Origin: Fibrobacteria bacterium GUT77
GTDB lineage: Bacteria > Fibrobacterota > Chitinivibrionia > Chitinivibrionales > Chitinispirillaceae
Direction of reading: 5' to 3'
NCBI GenBank assembly: GCA_001462255.1
Contig: LIUJ01000248.1
Location: 1 to 11,721, forward strand
DNA length: 11,721 bases
A model generated the notes under the pieces. It had not been told where the DNA came from. It saw nothing but the letters and a program-made list of their open reading frames with translations, and ran no database searches. The position numbers and the translations under genes were made by a program. This document shows positions 6,348-11,721 of this stretch, one piece after another; within the stretch, counting starts at the first letter, position 1; every line of letters starts with the position of its first letter.

Positions 6348-8348
6348 ATGGACGAAAAAAGTCAAAACCAAAACTCAAACCCGGATAACGCGGGAAATAA
6401 GTCCGCAAGGAGCTTTTTAGGCGGCGCGTTGCTTTTGGTCGCCGTCGTCGTCGGCCTTACCGTCGACTCCATAGGCGCCAAGGAGGAGGAAAATTTCTTT
6501 GACGACGTGATGCGTATGGACAACGTCGCCAAAAAGATTCATCAAAATTACGTGGAGGATGTTTCTTCCAAGGATTTGGCCGACAACGCCATAAAGGGCA
6601 TGACGCAGATACTCGACCCGCACACCACCTACTTTGAGGCTAAGGAGTACGAGGATTTGCGGACGCAGACGGAGGGCAAGTTCGGCGGGTTGGGCATTCT
6701 AATCTCCGTCCGCGATAAGGTTCTCACCGTTATGACCCCGATATCCGGCACGCCGGCGTATAGGGCGGGGTTGCAGTCCGGCGATCAGATTATAAGGATA
6801 GACGGGGTTTCCACGCGCGGGTACACGAGCGACAAGGCGCTCACGAAGTTGCGCGGCGAGCCGGGGACGGTGGTCAAGTTGCTTATTCGCAGGCGCGGCG
6901 AGGCGCAGGACCATGAGTATGTCATACGCCGCGACATCATACAGATAAAGTCGGTGCCTTTTTACGGTGTGCTCGACGGCGGTATCGGTTATTTGACTTT
7001 GCAACAGTTTTCGCAGGAGGCCGGCGCGGAGGTGGAAAAGGCGGTAAAGGAGTTGCTGAAGAAGAACATAAAGGGGTTGGTCTTCGATTTGCGTCACAAT
7101 CCGGGCGGGTTGTTGCCGCAGGCGATAGAGGTTTCGGAGAAGTTTTTGCCGAAGAAGTCGTTAGTCGTTTCCACACGCGGGCGGGTGCGCAACCAAAATA
7201 AGGAGTTTTTGTCGACGGCCGGGGCGGTGCTACCGGCGGATATGCCCCTTATAGTGCTGGTGGACAGGGCGTCGGCCAGCGCGTCGGAGATTGTGGCCGG
7301 GGCGGTGCAGGATTGGGACAGGGGCATCATTTTGGGGGATACTACGTTCGGCAAGGGTTCGGTACAGAGCGTGTTGCAACTCGACGCGGTCAACCATATT
7401 AAGTTGACGACCGCCTTTTACTACACGCCGGCGGGCAGGTGCATAAACCGTCCGGAGAATTTCGTGCGCGGCGGTGAGGAGTCCGAGGATGAGGAAGAGG
7501 CGGAGGACGAGGAGGACGACGTCGCTACGGACAAAGGCAAGGACAAAGGCAAGGACAAAGGCAAGGACAAAGGCAAGGACAAGGACGCCAAAAAGGAGCG
7601 GACTAAGGCCGATACCGCGACTTACCGTACCAAGGGCGGACGTTTGGTTTTCGGCGGCGGCGGCATAGTTCCCGATACGGTCGTACTGCGCAAAATACCG
7701 GAGGCGGCGTTACGCGCACTGTTGCTTAAAGATATGTTCTTTCAGTTCGCCAATATAGAATACGTAAAGTTGCAAAAGCGCGGTGTTAAGATTACCGCCG
7801 ATTATGTCCCCGACGAGGCGACGCTGAAGTCCTTCTACGTGCACTTGGACACGGTGAAGTTCACTTTTCAAAGTATAGCGCAGATAGAGTTCGAGGAGTT
7901 CAAGAAGCGGAGCGGCATAGTTGAGGATACGGCGTTGAAGAACAACAAGAATCCGTATTTGGAACCGCCCAAGTTAAGCGACGCTGAGTTCGGAAAGCTG
8001 AAAGCGGCGTCGGAGCGCGTGGACTCGATCTTGGCCGCCGACAGCCGCCAAGCGATGCGCCGTAGCGAGTCGGACATCAAGCGTTTGATTCGCGATGCCC
8101 TCTTGGTGAGAGAGTTCGGCCAAGACAACGAGGTCGTGTACCGCTCCAAGTTGGCAAGCGACGAGCAGTTGGCCGCCGCGTTGAGCCTGATTGTCGACAA
8201 ACCGGCCTACACGAGGTTATTAAAAGTGGGCGCTCCCCCCAAGCCGGCCAATCAACCTGTCGGCAAGGGCGTTGACCCTAAGGGAGGTAGCGATAAGAAG
8301 GCGGAGAAAGACGGCAATAAGAAGGATGGGAGTAAACCGGCAAAGTGA
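6348..8348 (+). CDS. S41 family C-terminal processing peptidase (CtpA/Prc-like)
   Basis: A membrane-anchored periplasmic serine protease that probably trims or degrades envelope proteins. The 666 residues comprise a polar N-terminus, one membrane segment at about 23-42, a helical region with 'DPHTTYFEAKEYEDL', a PDZ domain at about 110-195 ('GLGILISV', 'PAYRAGLQSGDQIIRIDG') and the S41 core at about 205-440. Catalytic Ser311 is in 'DRASASASE' and Lys336 in 'TFGKGSVQ', with Gln340; the 25-residue Ser-Lys spacing matches CtpB/Prc. After 'FYYTPAGRCINRP' comes an insertion: an acidic block (about 374-392), then four DKGK repeats (395-410). The fold resumes at 'GGRLVFGGGGIVPDTVV'. A long C-terminal domain and a Lys/Gly/Pro tail (from about 629) follow. 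The start ATG has only a weak, distant GGAG (6331-6334). The PpiD-like gene follows 70 bases downstream, suggesting shared work on envelope proteins. Confidence 0.93.
   Translation: MDEKSQNQNSNPDNAGNKSARSFLGGALLLVAVVVGLTVDSIGAKEEENFFDDVMRMDNVAKKIHQNYVEDVSSKDLADNAIKGMTQILDPHTTYFEAKEYEDLRTQTEGKFGGLGILISVRDKVLTVMTPISGTPAYRAGLQSGDQIIRIDGVSTRGYTSDKALTKLRGEPGTVVKLLIRRRGEAQDHEYVIRRDIIQIKSVPFYGVLDGGIGYLTLQQFSQEAGAEVEKAVKELLKKNIKGLVFDLRHNPGGLLPQAIEVSEKFLPKKSLVVSTRGRVRNQNKEFLSTAGAVLPADMPLIVLVDRASASASEIVAGAVQDWDRGIILGDTTFGKGSVQSVLQLDAVNHIKLTTAFYYTPAGRCINRPENFVRGGEESEDEEEAEDEEDDVATDKGKDKGKDKGKDKGKDKDAKKERTKADTATYRTKGGRLVFGGGGIVPDTVVLRKIPEAALRALLLKDMFFQFANIEYVKLQKRGVKITADYVPDEATLKSFYVHLDTVKFTFQSIAQIEFEEFKKRSGIVEDTALKNNKNPYLEPPKLSDAEFGKLKAASERVDSILAADSRQAMRRSESDIKRLIRDALLVREFGQDNEVVYRSKLASDEQLAAALSLIVDKPAYTRLLKVGAPPKPANQPVGKGVDPKGGSDKKAEKDGNKKDGSKPAK
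7530..7583 (+). repeat. Perfect 12-bp tandem repeat inside the protease gene
   Basis: GACAAAGGCAAG occurs four times without a mismatch at 7530-7577, followed by a partial unit GACAAG. It encodes DKGK x4 then DK. The unit length is a multiple of three, so copy changes leave the frame intact. Exact identity at synonymous positions suggests recent slippage expansion. Confidence 0.95.
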
Positions 8349-8372
8349 TATTGGGGTTGTAGGGTTAATAGA

Positions 8373-8408
8373 GACATTTAATAAAGACATTAAATAAATT
8401 GACATTAA
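8373..8408 (+). repeat. 13-bp tandem duplication in the chaperone leader
   Basis: GACATTTAATAAA (8373-8385) and GACATTAAATAAA (8386-8398) are adjacent and differ at one base. A third partial copy, GACATTAA, at 8401-8408 runs into the Shine-Dalgarno. It could be a slippage product, an AT-rich translation enhancer or a direct-repeat operator; the sequence alone does not decide. Confidence 0.7.
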
Positions 8409-8418
8409 GGAGCAAAAA
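8407..8418 (+). promoter_or_regulatory. Strong ribosome binding site of the PpiD-like gene
   Basis: AAGGAG at 8407-8412 sits 6 bases before ATG 8419 with an A-rich spacer (CAAAAA), the best initiation signal in the window. Confidence 0.8.
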
Positions 8419-10245
8419 ATGATTAAAAGGATGCGTGAGCTGGCCCCCGTGATAATGATTGTCATCATAGTGGCCTTTGTAGGCGGTACTCTCTTCTTGG
8501 ACTGGGGAATGAACATTATGGGCCAGGGTAGGAAGACGCCGGTCGGTAAGATAGACGGTCGGGATATTCCTATAGAGTATTTCGACAAATTGGTCAACAT
8601 GGAACGCTATCGTTTGAACGAGGGCGGGCGCGACGTGTCGCCTATGCAGTCTCGCCAGATTCCCGCGCAGGTGTGGAATCAGGAGGTCAATAGGGTGCTT
8701 ATGGATAAGGCGATAAAATCAATGCGGCTTGAGACTACCGACCAGGAGGTTTTTGAGTATCTTAAGCGCAACCCGCTTCCGGGACTTGATACGGCGTTCG
8801 TCTTCCAAACGGACGGGCGTTTCGACACAACGAAGTACATTCAGTGGTTAAACACACCGCAGACATACTCTATGTACCCGTGGATGACGGAGGTGGAGAG
8901 GCAGGTGAGCGATCAGGTTATGCCGGGCCAAAAGTTGGACGCGTTGCTCAAGGCCGGGGTGTTCGTTTCGAGGGCGGAGACGGCGTATGAGTATGCCCAG
9001 AGGAACGACAAGGCGACGTTCGAGTATTTTAAGGTGCAGGCCAAGGATCACCGCAGCGACGGCGCCGCGATTACGGACAAGATGATTAGCGACTACTACG
9101 CGGCCAACCAAAGCCGTTTCCGCCGCGACGAGCAGGCGGATCTGTACTTCGTCAAAATACCCAAAGTCGCTACCGAGGCCGATTTGGAACTCAATAGGAA
9201 GAATTTGCTTGAGATAAAGAGGAAGGTTTTGGCGGGGGAGTCTACGTTTGAGGGTGAGGCGGAGTATGAGTCTGACGACGAGGGATCGGCCCAAAACGGC
9301 GGCGACTTGGGTTGGTTCGGCAAGGGGGCTATGGTGCCGGAGTTTGAGGCGGCGGCGTTTGCCTTGGAGCCAGGCGCGATATCCGATCCGATCAAAACGG
9401 TGTTTGGCTACCACATAATCAAGCTTGAGGAACGCGGCGAGCCCGACAGTAGCGGGGAGTTTAAGATTAGGGCGCGCCACATATTGGTGAAGAATAACCC
9501 GTCAAACGAGACGCTCGACGCGTTGTCCGAAAAGGCGGAGCAGATCAAGATGGCGGTGACGAACAAGAGTTTTGTCGTTGGCGCGGCGGAAGACTCAACC
9601 GCGGCGTTCGATTCGACGGGTTTATTCAAGAGGGGCGATATGCCGCCTAAAATCGGCTATCTCTCCGGCGCCGGCGTCTTCGCTTTCGGCCATAAGGTAG
9701 GTGATGTTTCCGATGTGCTTGAAAATTCGGAGGCGTTTTTTGTACTGGGTATCAAGGAGAAGGCGAAGAAGGGTTTGATGCCGCTTTCCGCCGCGCGTGA
9801 CCGCATTGTCGACGCGCTAAAAGATACGCTGGCTATGAGGGAGGCAAAGGTTTACGCGGGTAGTGTGTTGGAAAAGGTGAGGGGCGGCGCAACGCTTCAG
9901 GACATACAGGGTAGCGACGGTAAGATATTGGCCGGTTTGGTTGAGGATCAGACGCCCGGCGGTTACATACCGCAGTTGGGCGCCGCTTCCAAGACGGCCG
10001 CCGTGGCGTTTAGTTTGCCTGAGGGGGCGGTCTCCGGTCTCATAGAGGAAAAGTCCGGGTACGGTTTTGTCCGTACCGTAAAAAGAGGCGAACCGGCGCC
10101 GGTTGATTTCACGAACAATCAGGTAAGGCAAATAGCGGACGCAATGAGGATGCAGGAGCGGCAGTCGGTCTACGGGGAATGGTTCAGGGAGTTGCACGGT
10201 AGCGCGAAAGTCGTCAGCAATTTGGAGCGGTTTTATTTGGACTAG
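8419..10245 (+). CDS. Membrane-anchored peptidyl-prolyl isomerase (PpiD/SurA-like)
   Basis: A periplasmic parvulin-type chaperone assisting folding of exported proteins. Of 608 residues, the N-terminus (MIKRMRELAP) leads into one membrane segment at about 10-29, as in PpiD. An N-terminal chaperone region with 'VWNQEVNRVLMDKAIKSMRLETTDQEVFEYL' follows (about 85-125), as in the SurA_N family. A first PpiC domain spans about 240-342, with 'GGDLGWFGKGAMVPEFEAAAFALEPGAISDPIKTVFGYHIIKL'-type family features (core DLGWFGKG at 296-303). A second, diverged parvulin-like unit starts at 'ARHILVK' (352-358) and runs to about 455 ('VLENSEAFFVLGIKEK'). A C-terminal helical part ends the protein. The two-parvulin layout resembles SurA, the anchor resembles PpiD. 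It lies 70 bases behind the S41 protease gene and has its own strong Shine-Dalgarno. Whether the second unit is catalytic is unclear, as it lacks the DLGWF motif. Confidence 0.9.
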   Translation: MIKRMRELAPVIMIVIIVAFVGGTLFLDWGMNIMGQGRKTPVGKIDGRDIPIEYFDKLVNMERYRLNEGGRDVSPMQSRQIPAQVWNQEVNRVLMDKAIKSMRLETTDQEVFEYLKRNPLPGLDTAFVFQTDGRFDTTKYIQWLNTPQTYSMYPWMTEVERQVSDQVMPGQKLDALLKAGVFVSRAETAYEYAQRNDKATFEYFKVQAKDHRSDGAAITDKMISDYYAANQSRFRRDEQADLYFVKIPKVATEADLELNRKNLLEIKRKVLAGESTFEGEAEYESDDEGSAQNGGDLGWFGKGAMVPEFEAAAFALEPGAISDPIKTVFGYHIIKLEERGEPDSSGEFKIRARHILVKNNPSNETLDALSEKAEQIKMAVTNKSFVVGAAEDSTAAFDSTGLFKRGDMPPKIGYLSGAGVFAFGHKVGDVSDVLENSEAFFVLGIKEKAKKGLMPLSAARDRIVDALKDTLAMREAKVYAGSVLEKVRGGATLQDIQGSDGKILAGLVEDQTPGGYIPQLGAASKTAAVAFSLPEGAVSGLIEEKSGYGFVRTVKRGEPAPVDFTNNQVRQIADAMRMQERQSVYGEWFRELHGSAKVVSNLERFYLD

Positions 10246-10252
10246 CGTTTAT

Positions 10253-10278
10253 ATAGGGGGGGCGTAAGAAAACCCTAT
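10253..10278. terminator. Possible weak bidirectional hairpin between convergent genes
   Basis: ATAGGG (10253-10258) pairs with CCCTAT (10273-10278) around a 14-base loop in the 32-base gap between the convergent stop codons. Neither strand has a proper U-run after the stem, so intrinsic termination is doubtful. A run of seven G lies at 10256-10262. Confidence 0.25.
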
Positions 10279-11009
10279 CAGCGTCCCTCCGCTAATCTGT
10301 TGACCAAAAAGTCCGGCATTTTTATCTTCTTCATTTTTGCCTGCGTTTTTGATATGTTGTACGGTATTCTGTGTAGGGAGAAAATTTTTTCCTCCGTGTC
10401 CAAGATACCGTAAGAACTGTTTGGGTTTCTGTCTCTGGGTTGTCCTACGCTACCTATGTTTATTAGGAGTTTTCTGTCTTCCCGTTCCTTGTAGGATATT
10501 TGTTTTTCGGGGTGTACGTAGATGTCCTCGTCGTCTAAGGCTATAATCATGGGAATGTGGGTGTGGCCGACCAAGCAGATTTTTGTGTCGAAGAATTGGA
10601 AGTTGAACGCGGCTTCCTCCAACGATGTTATGTAGTACCACATCCCCGGTTCGTATGGTGTTGAGTGGGCCATTGTGATGAGGTCGGTCGTTTTTGAGAC
10701 GGGCAGGGCGGCGAGGTACGATTTGATTGACGGCGTTAGTGTTTGCGCCGTCCACTCTATGGCGATCTTCGCGTGGATGTTGAAGTGTTGCGTGGTTAGG
10801 AGGTTTGTGGCGGCGGCGTCGTGGTTGCCCAATAGCACGCTCTTGCAACGTTTGACGACGATCTCCGCGCATTCGTTGGGATTTGCGCCGTAGCCCACCA
10901 CGTCGCCGAGGCAGAGGATCTCGTCTACCCCTTTTTTGTCTATATCCGCCAGCACGGCTTCGAGGGCTTCGAGGTTTGCGTGTATATCGGAGATGAAGGC
11001 GAATCTCAT
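10278..11009 (-). CDS. Calcineurin-like metallophosphoesterase (YfcE/MJ0936-type)
   Basis: 243 residues of a cytoplasmic two-metal phosphoesterase with all metal-site motifs: 'SDIHANLEAL' (Asp8, His10), 'LGDVVGYG' (Asp36), 'GNHD' (Asn62, His63), 'MAHSTP' (His115) and 'GHTHIP' (His149, His151). 'INIGSVGQPRDRNPNSSYGILD' (184-204) is typical of the subgroup. This family includes phosphodiesterases of unknown natural substrate, so the substrate cannot be named. The length fits, and the start at ATG 11007-11009 places the first metal motif at residue 8, as usual. It starts 6 bases after the stop of the upstream FHA gene on the same strand, so both are one operon. The Shine-Dalgarno is weak, so coupling is likely. 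The C-terminus is Lys-rich (KTQAKMKKIK). Pairing with an FHA protein hints at phospho-signalling, but the motifs do not show that it is a protein phosphatase. Confidence 0.92.
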   Translation of the reverse strand: MRFAFISDIHANLEALEAVLADIDKKGVDEILCLGDVVGYGANPNECAEIVVKRCKSVLLGNHDAAATNLLTTQHFNIHAKIAIEWTAQTLTPSIKSYLAALPVSKTTDLITMAHSTPYEPGMWYYITSLEEAAFNFQFFDTKICLVGHTHIPMIIALDDEDIYVHPEKQISYKEREDRKLLINIGSVGQPRDRNPNSSYGILDTEEKIFSLHRIPYNISKTQAKMKKIKMPDFLVNRLAEGR

Positions 11010-11015
11010 TTGTCG

Positions 11016-11721
11016 CTATCCGTTTTCCATGAATCGGAACGTGTTCGAGCCGATCTCGATCCTGTCCCTGTGTTCCAGTCTGTGGTTTCGCACGCTTTTG
11101 CCGTTGACCTTGATTTTGGCCATCATCTTTTGCGTGGTTATGTAGAAGCCGCCGTCGTGTTTCTCTATGGCGGCGAAACCCTTACTGACCATGAAGCCGG
11201 AGGCGTATATGTCGTCGGTTTCGTCCGCGCCTATGGTGAGGTAGTCGTGATCGAGTTTGTAGACGATATGTCCCGTGGTTTCTATTAGTACCGCGCCGGA
11301 GAGCGCTTCCTCCTCGTCGGCCTCGTCGGCGGGTGTGTCCGCCGTTTGCGGTTGTTGTTGCGTAGGCGGTGCGGCGGGCGTTGGAATTGCTTGTTGCGGA
11401 GGCGGCGCGGCGGGCGTCGGAATCGCTTGCTGCGGGGGTGGCGCGGTGGGCGTCGGTGCGGCGGTCGGCGCGCGTTGCGTATCTTCCGGTCTAAATTCCG
11501 CGACTATGGTTTCGAGGTGTAAAGCCGCCTCTCCGCGCAGGTCTTCATAAACTATGGTGTACTTGCCGATAGTGATCTTGTCGCCGTTTACGAGCGTCGT
11601 TTTTTTGACTTTTTTGCCGTTTACGAGCGTACCGTTGAGCGAATTAAGGTCGGTAAGCGTGTAGGCCCCGTATGGGTCCAGCTCAATTTTGACGTGTCGC
11701 CGCGATATCCCCATGTTGAAG
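11016..11721 (-). CDS. Double FHA-domain protein, 5' end outside window
   Basis: The frame is open to the window edge and the visible part begins inside an FHA domain ('FNMGISRRHVKIELD'), so the true start is further out and ATG 11712-11714 is not the start. The first FHA keeps the phosphothreonine-binding Ser-Arg-x-His signature and 'LNSLNGTLVNGKKV'. A linker of about 60 residues rich in Pro, Ala, Gln and Thr follows, with a 12-residue tandem repeat (APPPQQAIPTPA), then an acidic patch (ADEADEEEAL). A second FHA-like domain covers the last 85 or so residues ('YLTIGADETDDIYASGFMVSKGFAAI', 'IKVNGKSVRNHRLEHRDRIEIG'). It lacks the usual Arg after 'IG' and has SKGF in place of SRxH, so it probably does not bind phosphothreonine in the normal way. 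FHA proteins read Ser/Thr-kinase signalling or assemble complexes; no kinase lies in the window. The phosphoesterase gene follows after 6 bases. Confidence 0.88.
   Translation of the reverse strand, partial: FNMGISRRHVKIELDPYGAYTLTDLNSLNGTLVNGKKVKKTTLVNGDKITIGKYTIVYEDLRGEAALHLETIVAEFRPEDTQRAPTAAPTPTAPPPQQAIPTPAAPPPQQAIPTPAAPPTQQQPQTADTPADEADEEEALSGAVLIETTGHIVYKLDHDYLTIGADETDDIYASGFMVSKGFAAIEKHDGGFYITTQKMMAKIKVNGKSVRNHRLEHRDRIEIGSNTFRFMENG
11365..11460 (-). repeat. 36-bp tandem repeat encoding the FHA linker
   Basis: Two units of 36 bases (11365-11400 and 11401-11436) differ only at a few positions, mainly third codon positions, and encode APPPQQAIPTPA twice. A third, diverged partial unit occupies 11437-11460. 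The unit is a multiple of three, so the linker can change length without a frameshift. Confidence 0.85.

Noticed and set aside
7530..7583. Short-period repeats considered as a CRISPR array
   Set aside because: The units are contiguous 12-mers without spacers and lie inside a coding frame.
7474..7668. Short plus-strand frame with KARTKART repeats
   Set aside because: It is the +1 reading of the 12-bp tandem repeat in the protease gene; the repeat alone keeps it open.
8848..9480. Minus-strand open frame of 210 codons
   Set aside because: It is antisense to the PpiD-like gene, rich in Leu/Arg as expected for a shadow, with no start signal.

Overview
The window is a chromosomal segment of a Gram-negative-type bacterium with moderate GC. 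The genes encode an envelope-facing Bat (aerotolerance-type) module, a TonB-C-like protein, a periplasmic S41 protease and a membrane-anchored parvulin chaperone. This mix, and the S41 protein's typical 'YYTPAGRCI...GGGGIVPD' layout, suggest the FCB superphylum (Bacteroidota, Fibrobacterota, Chlorobiota and relatives). No rRNA or marker gene is present, so a narrower placement would be a guess.

Layout. Positions 1-3458 are the tail of a bat operon: the 3' part of a BatC-like TPR protein, then one 900-residue protein that reads as BatD fused to BatE. A hairpin carrying a dispersed repeat (core TTGAGCGGAGTCGAAA) sits between the two genes. Two more copies of the repeat are read in frame at the BatD/BatE junction. 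Positions 3518-6194 hold a tightly coupled trio: folE (GTP cyclohydrolase I), an unrecognised single-pass membrane protein with a TonB-C-like end, and pdxA. The first pair overlaps by 4 bases and the second by 1. Positions 6348-10245 hold two envelope proteostasis genes: an S41 (CtpA-type) protease with a highly charged insertion, and a PpiD/SurA-like peptidyl-prolyl isomerase. Positions 10278-11721 on the minus strand hold a two-gene unit converging on the rest: a double-FHA protein (5' end outside the window) followed by a calcineurin-like phosphoesterase.

How the genes fit together. Bat proteins, the S41 protease and the PpiD-like chaperone all act at the inner membrane/periplasm, and the unknown protein is predicted to lie there too. 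folE and pdxA supply pterin and pyridoxal-phosphate precursors. The FHA/phosphoesterase pair looks like a separate signalling or housekeeping unit. All intergenic gaps are short (at most 153 bases), and I saw no RNA gene, CRISPR array, transposase or prophage gene. The gene content is largely ordinary. The unusual points are the BatD-BatE fusion with repeats at its seam, simple-sequence expansions in three proteins, a 13-bp tandem duplication in front of the chaperone gene, and the uncharacterised folE-pdxA middle gene.
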